Shown here one piece after another: positions 1 through 7,279 of a stretch of DNA of 36,713 bases (positions within the stretch are counted from its first letter, which is position 1; each line of letters begins with the position of its first letter). The translations under genes were made by a program, and so were the position numbers. Origin of the DNA: Hyphomicrobiales bacterium (GTDB lineage Bacteria; Pseudomonadota; Alphaproteobacteria; Rhizobiales; Xanthobacteraceae). The stretch spans positions 1 to 36,713 of the forward strand of contig WHTM01000048.1 in NCBI GenBank assembly GCA_009377755.1. The letters run 5' to 3'. The notes beneath the pieces are model-generated. The model was not told the DNA's origin. It searched no databases and saw only the letters and a list, made by a program, of their open reading frames with translations.

Positions 1-14
1 CACTCCGTCTGCAT
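1..14 (-). CDS. 5' end of a gene leaving the window
   Basis: On the minus strand an ATG at 14 is preceded by a strong ribosome binding site (GAGGAG, about 20-26) at good spacing, and the frame runs out of the window after four codons (M-Q-T-E). It follows the truncated CoA-transferase at 108-566 in the same direction, so it may be the next gene of that unit. Nothing can be said of its product. Confidence 0.35.
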
Positions 15-26
15 CGCGGCTCTCCT

Positions 27-71
27 CGAATCAGTGGAAGTCGTTGCAGCACAATAACTTTCGCTGATTCG
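27..71. repeat. 8-bp inverted repeat CGAATCAG / CTGATTCG
   Basis: CGAATCAG at 27-34 is repeated in inverted orientation as CTGATTCG at 64-71. It lies between the truncated CoA-transferase and the next minus-strand start. It could be an operator or a chance palindrome; no T-tract supports a terminator. Confidence 0.3.
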
Positions 72-107
72 GAGCCCCGATGCGCTCAATTGTTTGAGAA
101 ATGCGGG

Positions 108-566
108 CTAGGGCGCCGGTTCGCCATAGCCCGGCCGCTTGGCATAAGGCCCGCCCTGGCCGAAGCCGCTGATGCGCACCATGACGAGGCCTCGGTTGAT
201 TGCCTTCAGGGTCTCATAGCCGAGGCCCCATTCCTCCATCAGCCCGGGACGGAAGTTCTCGATGAGCACATCGGAGCGCGCCGCCAGCCTGCCGACGATG
301 TCGCGTCCTTCCGCCTGCCTGAGGTCGATGGCGATGGTCGCCTTGTTGCGGAAGAGGCTGGCGGCATAGAGCGACTTGTCGCGGTAGTTCTCGCCGAGCA
401 CGCGCAGCGTATCGCCCTTGACGTCCTCGACCTTGATGACCTCGGCGCCGAAGTCCGCCAGCAAGCGGCCGCAGAACGGCGCCGAAATGGTCGAGCCGAG
501 CTCGACAACGCGAAACTGCGAGAGGGCGGCCGCCGGCGGCGTCGCGCTCGTTGCGCTGCTGTCCAT
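108..566 (-). pseudogene. Truncated family III CoA-transferase
   Basis: A 152-residue N-terminal fragment of a CaiB/BaiF/Frc-type CoA-transferase; intact members are about 400 residues. It keeps the Rossmann-like start (ELGSTISAPFCGRLLADFGAEV), the R-N-K region and the SGFGQGGPY segment. It stops after PGYGEPAP, before the catalytic Asp expected near residue 170, so it should be inactive. It closely matches the intact protein at 23978-25216 up to the break, where that protein continues V-I-G-E-A. ATG 566 is chosen because GGAGAG sits nine bases upstream; the in-frame GTG at 575 directly abuts that site. It is the last member of a minus-strand run with the genes at 603-1808 and 1839-3044. The downstream 93 bases hold no recognisable remainder, which points to a deletion or rearrangement rather than a point nonsense mutation. 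Confidence 0.8.
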
Positions 567-602
567 CAAGATCACCTCTCCACCCGGCGGTAGCGGCCGT
601 CG

Positions 603-1808
603 TCAGCGCGCCTGTACGACACCGTCATCGATCAGCGCGCGAATTTCTCCCTCGTCAAGGCCGAGCACGTGGTGCAGCACCGCCGCGGTTCCTTCGCCGA
701 AGCCCGGCGGATATTGCGGGGCCGGGCGCTTCGCCTCCTGGAAGAAAATCGGATCGCCGATCACCCGCGCGCGCCGATCTTCCGACCCGGTAAGCTCGAC
801 GACCATGCCCCGATGCGCGATCTGCGGGTCGACCATCACGCGATCGAGCGTGTTGACGACGCCGGCCGGCACGCCGTTGTCATCGCAGAGCTTCATCCAT
901 TCGTCGCCGCCGCGGCGCAGGAACTGCTGCTGCAGGATGGGGATGAGCGCCGCCTGGTTGGTCTTGCGGTCCGCCGCCGTGCGAAAGCGCGGATCGTCGA
1001 CCAGCTCGGGCACTTCAAGGATGTTGCACAGCGTCGCCCACATGCGTTCGCTCACCGCGGCGACCACGACCTCGATGCCGTCCGCGGCGGCGAAGGTGCC
1101 GTAGGTCGCGATGCCGTCGTGCTCGCGGCCCTGGCGACCGGGCACGACGCCCGAGTGAAGATAGAACGCCGCCTGGTAGCAGAGCATGGCGGCCTGGCAG
1201 TCGAGCATCGAGATGTCGATGACGTCGCCTTGCCCGGTTCGCGAGCGGCGATGCAGCGCGGCAAGGATCGCCGAGCTGGCGTACATGCCGGCGGCTAGGT
1301 CGGCGATCGGAATGCCTGCGCGAACGGAGAGGCCATCGCGGGCGCCGGTCAGGCTCATGCCGCCTGACAGCGCCTGCACGATGATGTCGTAGGCTGGCTT
1401 GTCCCGGTAGGGCCCGTTCTGGCCGAAGCCGCTGATCGAGCACCAGATCAGGCCGGGCTTTTGCGCGCGCAATTGCGTTGCGGAGAGGCCGAGCCGCTCG
1501 CAGACGCCGGGGCGGAAGTTCTCGATCACCACGTCGGAGGCGAGGGCGAGCTTGCGCACCAGCTCCTGGCCCGCCTCGCTCTTCATGTCGACGACGATGC
1601 TGTGCTTGTTGCGGTTAATGGACAGGTAATAGACAGTGTCCTCGCCCACGCGGTAGGGCGGCATGTGGCGGGCGATGTCGCCTTGCGGGCCCTCGAGCTT
1701 GATCACCTTGGCGCCCATGTCGGCCAGCATCTGGGTGCAATACGGCCCCGACAGCACCTGCGTCAGATCGAGAACGCGCAGGTCCGACAGCGCGGACTGG
1801 TCCGTCAT
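603..1808 (-). CDS. Family III CoA-transferase (CaiB/BaiF/Frc type)
   Basis: This 401-residue protein has the full family length. Family members move CoA between carboxylates through an aspartyl-CoA thioester. The catalytic Asp is D170 in the segment AGIPIADLAAGM, at the position of Asp169 of formyl-CoA transferase. Other family segments are LSGPYCTQMLADMGAKVIK near residue 19, the N-R-N-K motif near 65 and SGFGQNGPYRDKPAYD near 126. The protein lacks the GHD motif of the racemase branch, so transfer rather than racemisation is likely. It starts at ATG 1808, 30 bases after the stop of the upstream CoA-transferase, and belongs to the minus-strand unit read from the sigma54-type promoter near 3200. 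The acyl substrate is unknown; succinyl-CoA or an acyl-CoA pathway intermediate could be the donor. Confidence 0.88.
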   Translation of the reverse strand: MTDQSALSDLRVLDLTQVLSGPYCTQMLADMGAKVIKLEGPQGDIARHMPPYRVGEDTVYYLSINRNKHSIVVDMKSEAGQELVRKLALASDVVIENFRPGVCERLGLSATQLRAQKPGLIWCSISGFGQNGPYRDKPAYDIIVQALSGGMSLTGARDGLSVRAGIPIADLAAGMYASSAILAALHRRSRTGQGDVIDISMLDCQAAMLCYQAAFYLHSGVVPGRQGREHDGIATYGTFAAADGIEVVVAAVSERMWATLCNILEVPELVDDPRFRTAADRKTNQAALIPILQQQFLRRGGDEWMKLCDDNGVPAGVVNTLDRVMVDPQIAHRGMVVELTGSEDRRARVIGDPIFFQEAKRPAPQYPPGFGEGTAAVLHHVLGLDEGEIRALIDDGVVQAR

Positions 1809-1838
1809 AACCGATGCTCCGGGCGGCTGATCGTGCGC

Positions 1839-3044
1839 CTATTCACCGCTCGCCATGCTCCGCGACGGTGCGGCGAGCGCGCGCAGCACCTCCTCGGTAT
1901 GTTGACCAAGCACCGGCGAGGGCAGGCGCGTCGGATCGGACAGCCCCGCCTTCGCCAGTGGATCGACGAAATGCGGAATGCGGCCTTCGCTCGGATGATC
2001 GGTGAAGGCGACGATCCCTTTCGTACGCGTCTGCTCGGAATTCAGTGCCTCGTCGGCGCTGTAGACCGCGCAGATGGCAATCTCGGCGGCGCTCATCTCG
2101 TCGGCCAGCGCGTCGCGGTCGCGCGAGAGGCAGAAGCCGGCGATGGCCGAGCGGATGGCATCGTTGCGCTCGCCATGGTCGGTATGGCGGTCGGCCCAGC
2201 TTTCCTCCGGCGCAAGCTCGCTGCGGCCGATATGATCGCAGAAGCGCTGCCAGGCACGGTATTCGAGCAGGCAGACGGTGACGTACTTTCCGTCGCACGT
2301 CGGATAGATGTTGTAGCGCGGGTTCTTCCCCCAGGGCTCCATTTCCGGCCGCCCTGAATAGCCGGCGAGGCGCGCGAGCGCGCCCGACATGCCGACATTG
2401 GAAACGCTGATCAGGCTGCGGTACATGGGCACTTCGATATAGCAGCCCGCATTGGTTTTCAGACGGCGGATATAGGCCGCGAGCACGCCCATGGTGGCGT
2501 AGGCGGCGGCGGTGAAGTCTCCCCCCTGGTAGGAGGGAATGGGCGGGCGCTCGCCGGGCTGCGAGGTCTTCAGGAGGACACCGGCGAGTCCCTGGATGGA
2601 CAGGTCGTGCCCCGGCACGCGGCCGAGCTTCGATCCGTTGCCGAAACCGGTGACCGAGCAATAGATGAGCGACGGGTTGCGCTTGGCAAGCGTGGCGTAG
2701 TCGATGCCGAGCTTCGTTGGAACGCCGTCGCGAAACGACTCCACCACGATGTCTGCCTCGTCGATCAGCGCATAGGCGACGTCACGGTCCGCGGCGACGG
2801 TGAGATCCAGCGCGATGCTGCGCTTGTTGCGGTTGATGCCGTTGAAATAGGCCCCGACCGTCGCGTAACTCGGCGGGTTGTGGCGGGCGTAATCGCCGAC
2901 CCCGGGCTGCTCGATCTTGATCACGTCGGCGCCGAGGTCGCCCAAGGTCTGCGTGCACCATGGCCCGGGCAGCAGCCGACTGAAGTCGACGACCTTCGCT
3001 CCATCGAGCGGCAGATCGGTCGGATGGTCCGCGGCATCTTGCAT
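1839..3044 (-). CDS. Family III CoA-transferase, alpha-methylacyl-CoA racemase-like
   Basis: A 401-residue CaiB/BaiF-superfamily protein. It carries a GHDLSIQG motif (His146) and an Asp at 176 in YQGGDFTAAAY. The 30-residue His-Asp spacing equals that of the catalytic pair of alpha-methylacyl-CoA racemase (His126/Asp156 in the mycobacterial enzyme), so it may epimerise an alpha-methyl acyl-CoA instead of, or besides, transferring CoA. The frame is open upstream to 3131, but ATG 3044 is preferred because a purine-rich AGAAAGAAG precedes it and homology begins just after (GAKVVDFSRLLPGPW). It is first in the minus-strand run 3044-108. A sigma54-type promoter lies about 150 bases upstream. Whether it acts as transferase or racemase cannot be settled from sequence. 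Confidence 0.85.
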   Translation of the reverse strand: MQDAADHPTDLPLDGAKVVDFSRLLPGPWCTQTLGDLGADVIKIEQPGVGDYARHNPPSYATVGAYFNGINRNKRSIALDLTVAADRDVAYALIDEADIVVESFRDGVPTKLGIDYATLAKRNPSLIYCSVTGFGNGSKLGRVPGHDLSIQGLAGVLLKTSQPGERPPIPSYQGGDFTAAAYATMGVLAAYIRRLKTNAGCYIEVPMYRSLISVSNVGMSGALARLAGYSGRPEMEPWGKNPRYNIYPTCDGKYVTVCLLEYRAWQRFCDHIGRSELAPEESWADRHTDHGERNDAIRSAIAGFCLSRDRDALADEMSAAEIAICAVYSADEALNSEQTRTKGIVAFTDHPSEGRIPHFVDPLAKAGLSDPTRLPSPVLGQHTEEVLRALAAPSRSMASGE

Positions 3045-3190
3045 GGTGACTTCTTTCTCTGGTTTCAACCTGTATTGCGACGGTCCGCCGCCTACCGGAT
3101 GCACGACAGCGCCGCCGAGCGGCCGCCGCATCGGTGCGTCCTCCCGTCACGATGCCGCATTGCAAACAATGTGGTCCTCGTCGGCGGCGA

Positions 3191-3206
3191 AGCAGGGAGT
3201 GTGCCA
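3191..3206 (-). promoter_or_regulatory. sigma54 (-24/-12) promoter for the CoA-transferase run
   Basis: Read on the minus strand the motif is TGGCACACTCCCTGCT. It has exact GG-N10-GC spacing and two mismatches to TGGCACG-N4-TTGCW. The expected transcript start is near 3180, leaving a leader of about 136 bases before ATG 3044. The gene-free stretch 3045-3333 otherwise shows nothing I recognise. Confidence 0.65.
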
Positions 3207-3333
3207 AGCCGTCGAACTTGATTTCATCCGTCGCGGCCAGTTGCCGGGTGCGCGCAGGGCCGACACATTGTCGGCCGTGAGGACAACAGGCCGGCCGCGC
3301 GGATGCGACGGCGTCGCCGCGCGAGCGCGGGCG

Positions 3334-4971
3334 TCACGATACGCCGAGCTTCTTGTAGAGATAGGATCGCGAAATCCCCAGCTCCTCGGCGACGCGCTTC
3401 TTGTTCCCCTTGCAGCGGACGAGAGCTTCGCGAATGAGATGGTCCTCGACCCGCGCGATGGCGTTCTGCAGGTTGCTGCCTTTTTCCATGTCGCCGATCT
3501 TGGGTTCGAGCGGCACGTTCGGCGTCGCCTCGGCCGGGTCGAAACGTCTGAAGTCGGCGACCCGCAGCCGGTCCCCGGCGCGGAAGATGACGGCGCGCTC
3601 CATCGCGTGCCGAAGCTGGCGGATATTGCCCGGCCACTGCTGCTCGGCAAGGTAGGAATAGACCTCCTCGTCGATCTCGGGGACGGCCATCTGATGGCGG
3701 CTGCCGAACTCGGAGAGGAACTTGTGGAGCAGGATGGGAATGTCGTCGAGCCGTTCGTGCAGCGGCGGCACGTTGAGCACGATCGGGCTGATGCGGTAAT
3801 AGAAGTCGAGCCGGAAGCGCTCATTGGAGACGAGGTTCTGCAGGTCCCGGTTGGTGGCGGCAATGAGGCGAAAGTCCACCTCGCGGTAGGTATCGCCGCC
3901 AACGCGCTGCACCAGGCCGTCCTGCAGCACCCGCAGCAGCTTGGCCTGCACGTCGAGCTGCATGTCGCCGATCTCGTCGAGGAATAGCGAGGAGCCGTTG
4001 GCATGCTCGAACTTGCCCCGGCGCCCCTTGCGATCCGCGCCGGTGAACGATCCCGGCTCGTAGCCGAACAGCTCGCTCTCGACCAGGCTGCTCGGCAGCG
4101 CCGCCGAATTCACGATCACCATTTTCTCGGTCTGCCGCGAGCTCAAGCGGTGGATGGCGTGGGCGACAAGCTCCTTGCCCGTCCCGCTCTCGCCGAGAAT
4201 GAGCACGGGAATGTCGAGTGGCGCCACGCGAACGATGTCCTCCTTCAGGCGGCGGATGGCCTCGCTCTTTCCCACGATGGTGTCGAGGTCGAATGCTTCG
4301 CGGCGAAGGACGTCGGCCTCGCGCCGATAGAATTCGAGCTCTTTCTCAAGGGAATTCACCCGGCTGTTGAGTGCCTGCACTTGTTCCGGGCTCTTGAACA
4401 TCACCCGGCCGATAGCGCCGACGACCGAGCCGTCGCGGAAGATCGGTATGCGGCTGACCACGCGGTCCTGGCCCCGCATGCGCTGGACGTCGCCGATCTC
4501 GGCCTTGCCGGTCTTGGCCACGCGGTCGAGGCGGGTGTTCTCGATCACCGAGCCGACCGGCCGGCCGATTGCCGCGCCGGTGGAGAAGCCGAAGAAGTTC
4601 TCGTGCACCGGCGACAGGAAGGCGACACGAGCATCGGCGTCGACCACCGTCATCGCGTCGAACGGATCGGTGAGGATGTGGTGGATGATGTCCCAGGCGA
4701 AATCGACCGCCGCCGTGAACTCGAACACGGTATCGGGAATCTCATCGACGATGATGCCGACGTGCTGCTCGTTGACACGGACCCAGGTGACGATAGCTTT
4801 CCAGTCGCTGGTGGCGACGGGCATGATGCGGCGGTGGAAGGCTTCCGTGCGCCACGCCTTGTCCTCGACGAGGGCGCCGAGGCGGGCGTCCGTTCCTCGT
4901 CCGGCCGCGTAGACGATCCGGCCCTCGGCGTCGGTCACTACCACGCCCGCGGTACTGTTTACATCCTTCAT
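3334..4971 (-). CDS. sigma54-dependent transcriptional activator (PAS, AAA+, Fis HTH)
   Basis: This 545-residue bacterial enhancer-binding protein should drive open-complex formation by sigma54 RNA polymerase. Residues 1-95 form a sensor-like region, and about 98-195 resemble a PAS domain ([15 protein letters not shown]). Residues 198-225 are a probable coiled-coil linker. The AAA+ domain has Walker A GESGTGKE (260-267), Walker B LFLDEIGD (329-336) and an Arg-rich RFRLDFYYR (385-393). The Fis-type helix-turn-helix is at about 505-542 ([18 protein letters not shown]). The sigma54-contacting loop reads GSFTGA (307-312) instead of GAFTGA. There is no receiver domain, so a small-molecule signal, perhaps a pathway intermediate, is more likely than phosphorylation. 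ATG 4971 is chosen for its ideal GGAGGA site six bases upstream. It is divergent from the 12-gene operon and is the only regulator in the window. Confidence 0.93.
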   Translation of the reverse strand: MKDVNSTAGVVVTDAEGRIVYAAGRGTDARLGALVEDKAWRTEAFHRRIMPVATSDWKAIVTWVRVNEQHVGIIVDEIPDTVFEFTAAVDFAWDIIHHILTDPFDAMTVVDADARVAFLSPVHENFFGFSTGAAIGRPVGSVIENTRLDRVAKTGKAEIGDVQRMRGQDRVVSRIPIFRDGSVVGAIGRVMFKSPEQVQALNSRVNSLEKELEFYRREADVLRREAFDLDTIVGKSEAIRRLKEDIVRVAPLDIPVLILGESGTGKELVAHAIHRLSSRQTEKMVIVNSAALPSSLVESELFGYEPGSFTGADRKGRRGKFEHANGSSLFLDEIGDMQLDVQAKLLRVLQDGLVQRVGGDTYREVDFRLIAATNRDLQNLVSNERFRLDFYYRISPIVLNVPPLHERLDDIPILLHKFLSEFGSRHQMAVPEIDEEVYSYLAEQQWPGNIRQLRHAMERAVIFRAGDRLRVADFRRFDPAEATPNVPLEPKIGDMEKGSNLQNAIARVEDHLIREALVRCKGNKKRVAEELGISRSYLYKKLGVS

Positions 4972-4997
4972 CGCGCTTCCTCCGAAGCAACTCGTTC

Positions 4998-5101
4998 TTG
5001 TTCTTTTGGTCGACACCTCGGCCGCCGACCGATTGCTGCACTGCGGCATCGGCTGTTTGCGAGATGCACACTTCTTGTAGCCCTGTCTGGACCAAGAACA
5101 A
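4998..5101. promoter_or_regulatory. Candidate upstream activating sequences (inverted copies)
   Basis: TTGTTCTTTTGGTC at 4998-5011 and GACCAAGAACAA at 5090-5101 are near-inverted copies of one element. A further TTCTTG/CAAGAA pair lies within 5072-5098. They sit roughly 90-190 bases upstream of the predicted start of the operon promoter at 5163, where enhancer-binding proteins usually bind, and also upstream of the regulator gene itself. Binding by the local activator is inference. Confidence 0.4.
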
Positions 5102-5162
5102 TATCGCCGTCAAAATGGAATTTAAGGGCACATTTTCAGCGGCTTCAATAACTTGTTGCAGT

Positions 5163-5178
5163 TGGCACGTCCGTTGCT
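5163..5178 (+). promoter_or_regulatory. sigma54 (-24/-12) promoter of the 12-gene operon
   Basis: TGGCACGTCCGTTGCT matches the consensus TGGCACG-N4-TTGCW at every defined position, with exact GG-N10-GC spacing. The predicted transcript start is near 5189, giving a 32-base leader that contains the AGGAA ribosome site of the first gene. The divergently placed sigma54 activator is the obvious candidate regulator. Confidence 0.85.
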
Positions 5179-5220
5179 CCGGAATGGCTGCTCTGATGCG
5201 TGGGCAATTCAGGAATTTGC

Positions 5221-6486
5221 ATGCGGTCGCTCCAACAAGAACGTACCACCGCCGAGAGTGCTGACCCGGTGGAACTCCCCGTGGTTGCCGCCGGCCCCGG
5301 TTTCGACCTTCTCAAAGGGATCAGGGTCCTCGATCTGAGCACCTCCGTCGCCGGCCCCTACGCGGCGATGATGCTCGGCGACATGGGCGCCGATGTCCTC
5401 AAGCTTGAGCGGCCGGGAACCGGCGACGACGCGCGGGCCTGGGGACCGCCTTTCCTCAACGGCGAGTCGCTCTGGTACCTTTCGGTCAATCGCAATAAGC
5501 GAAGCATTGCGCTCGATTACACCAAGGAGAAGGGCCGGTCGGCCTTCGCGGCGCTGCTCAGGGCGAGCGACGTCGTCATCGTCAACCAGCCGGCGCGCAT
5601 CCAGGAGAAGTTCAAGGTCGACGCCACCGCCTGCATGGCGATCCGCCCCGACCTCATCCACGTCTCGATCACCGGGTTCGGCCTCAACGGCGCACGCCGG
5701 GACCTGACCTGCTACGACCTGATCGCCGAGGGCTATTCCGGCGTCATGGACATCACCGGCGACGCCGAGGGGCCGCCGCAGAAGATCGGCGCTCCGGCGG
5801 CCGACATGCTGGCGGGTTCCGACGCGGCCTTCGCGGCGGTTTCGGCGCTGGTCGACCGCGGCCGCACCGGCAAGGGTCGCACCATCGACATTTCGCTCGT
5901 CGAGAGCATGACGCGCTTTCTGGCGTGCCGGATCGTTCCCTATTTGGGCTCACAGGAACTGCCGCAGCGCTCAGGCGGCAAGGACAGCGTCATTGCCGTC
6001 TATCAGGTCTTTGAAACGCTCGACCTGCCGATCACCCTCGGGCTCGGCAGCGACGGGATCTGGGAGCGGTTCTGGGCCGCCGTCGGCCGGCCGGAAGTGG
6101 GCCGCCAGCCCCGCTTCGGTTCGAACTCCAAGCGGCGCGAGCGTCGTGCCGAGATCGTCGGCCTCATCCAGGAGGTCTTGCGCGCCAAGTCGCGCGAGTA
6201 TTGGCTCGACATCCTGAGCCAGGCGCGCGTTCCGGCCGGACCGATCTACCGCATCGACGAGGTGGCGGCCGACCCGGCTTTCCAGGAGCGCGGCCTGCTT
6301 TATACGCTCGATACGGAGGGCCGGCAGGTTCCGCAGGTCGGAACGGGCTTTCAGGTCGACGGCCGCGCCAATGTCGCGCGCATGCCGCCGCCCGAGCTCG
6401 GCGCCTCGACGGTCGAAATCTTGCGCGATATCGCCAAGCTCAGCGACGACGAGATCGCGGCGCTCCGCGGCAGCGGCATCATTTAG
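5221..6486 (+). CDS. Family III CoA-transferase (CaiB/Frc type), first operon gene
   Basis: A 421-residue CoA-transferase with an N-terminal extension of about 28 residues before the family start (FDLLKGIRVLDLSTSVAGPY). The catalytic Asp is D195 in IGAPAADMLAGS. The N-R-N-K motif is near residue 90 and SITGFGLNG near 149; no racemase-type GHD motif is present. ATG 5221 is preferred over GTG 5200 because CAGGAA lies six bases upstream and the predicted sigma54 transcript start (about 5189) would leave only 11 bases before the GTG. It is followed after ten bases by the ring-hydrolase gene, so it probably activates the acid that this operon degrades, or recycles CoA from a late product such as a dicarboxylyl-CoA. 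The substrate is unknown. Confidence 0.88.
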   Translation: MRSLQQERTTAESADPVELPVVAAGPGFDLLKGIRVLDLSTSVAGPYAAMMLGDMGADVLKLERPGTGDDARAWGPPFLNGESLWYLSVNRNKRSIALDYTKEKGRSAFAALLRASDVVIVNQPARIQEKFKVDATACMAIRPDLIHVSITGFGLNGARRDLTCYDLIAEGYSGVMDITGDAEGPPQKIGAPAADMLAGSDAAFAAVSALVDRGRTGKGRTIDISLVESMTRFLACRIVPYLGSQELPQRSGGKDSVIAVYQVFETLDLPITLGLGSDGIWERFWAAVGRPEVGRQPRFGSNSKRRERRAEIVGLIQEVLRAKSREYWLDILSQARVPAGPIYRIDEVAADPAFQERGLLYTLDTEGRQVPQVGTGFQVDGRANVARMPPPELGASTVEILRDIAKLSDDEIAALRGSGII

Positions 6487-6496
6487 GAGAATCCGG

Positions 6497-7276
6497 GTGG
6501 CCTACGAGACGATCATCTACCAAGAGGACGGACCAATCGGGACGATCACGCTGAACCGTCCCGACGACGGCAACATGTTCAACGTGACCATGTGCCACGA
6601 GGTCCGCGACTGCATCGAATCGATCCGCCGGGAGACGCGCACGCGCGTCGTGGTGCTCACCGGCGCCGGCGACAAGTTCTTCTGCATCGGCGGGCGTAAG
6701 GACGGTATGGAGAAGACGATCCTCTATGCCGGCACGCTGCCGACGCTCGAAATGTACGAGGCGATCGAAAAGCTGCAGAAGCCGGTGATCGCTTCGGTCA
6801 ACGGCTTTGCCGTGGGCGGCGGCAACGTGCTGCAGATGGTCTGCGATATGACCATCGCCAAGGAAAGCGCGATCTTCCGCCAGGTCGGCCCGATGATGGG
6901 TTCCTTCGACGCCGGCTATGGCACCTGGTACCTGGAAGATTCCGTCGGCAAGAAGAAAGCCAAGGAGATCTGGTTCAACAATCCCAAGATTTCCGCGCGC
7001 GAGGCGCTGGCCCTCGGCATGATCAACCGGGTCGCCCCCGACGACAAGCTGAAGGAGGAAACGCGCGCCTTCGCGCTCGAAACCGCCGATCGCGGACCGT
7101 TCGCGCTGGCGTCGGTGAAGGCGGCTTTCAATGCGCGCTATGGCGGCGTGTCCGGCCTCGCGCGCATGGCGCATGACCTCCTGCTGCGCTCCTATCTGGA
7201 GAGCGAGGAGAGCCACGAAATGTCGGCTTCATTCGCGCAGAAGCGCAAGCCGGACCCGTCCAAGTTCGGTCGCTGA
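6497..7276 (+). CDS. MenB/BadI-type crotonase (2-ketocyclohexanecarboxyl-CoA hydrolase-like)
   Basis: A 259-residue crotonase-fold protein. The segment QVGPMMGSFDAGYGTWYLEDSVG (129-151) is the signature of the MenB/BadI branch, with the Ser136-Phe-Asp138 and Gly-Tyr-Gly that MenB uses in Dieckmann-type chemistry. The KKAKEIWF stretch that follows and the C-terminal FAQKRKPDPSKF also fit this branch. The oxyanion-hole segments are FFCIGGRKDG (61-70) and NGFAVGGGN (102-110). The Glu pair of true enoyl-CoA hydratases is missing. BadI of Rhodopseudomonas opens the ring of 2-ketocyclohexanecarboxyl-CoA to pimelyl-CoA, so this enzyme likely cleaves a cyclic beta-keto-CoA. GTG 6497 is chosen because AGGAG lies eight bases upstream and homology starts there. 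Ring size and substituents cannot be read from sequence. Confidence 0.82.
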   Translation: MAYETIIYQEDGPIGTITLNRPDDGNMFNVTMCHEVRDCIESIRRETRTRVVVLTGAGDKFFCIGGRKDGMEKTILYAGTLPTLEMYEAIEKLQKPVIASVNGFAVGGGNVLQMVCDMTIAKESAIFRQVGPMMGSFDAGYGTWYLEDSVGKKKAKEIWFNNPKISAREALALGMINRVAPDDKLKEETRAFALETADRGPFALASVKAAFNARYGGVSGLARMAHDLLLRSYLESEESHEMSASFAQKRKPDPSKFGR

Positions 7277-7279
7277 GCC

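Noticed and set aside
1461-2357. Plus-strand open frame of 298 codons
   Set aside because: It lies antisense to two CoA-transferase genes and has no motif or ribosome site.
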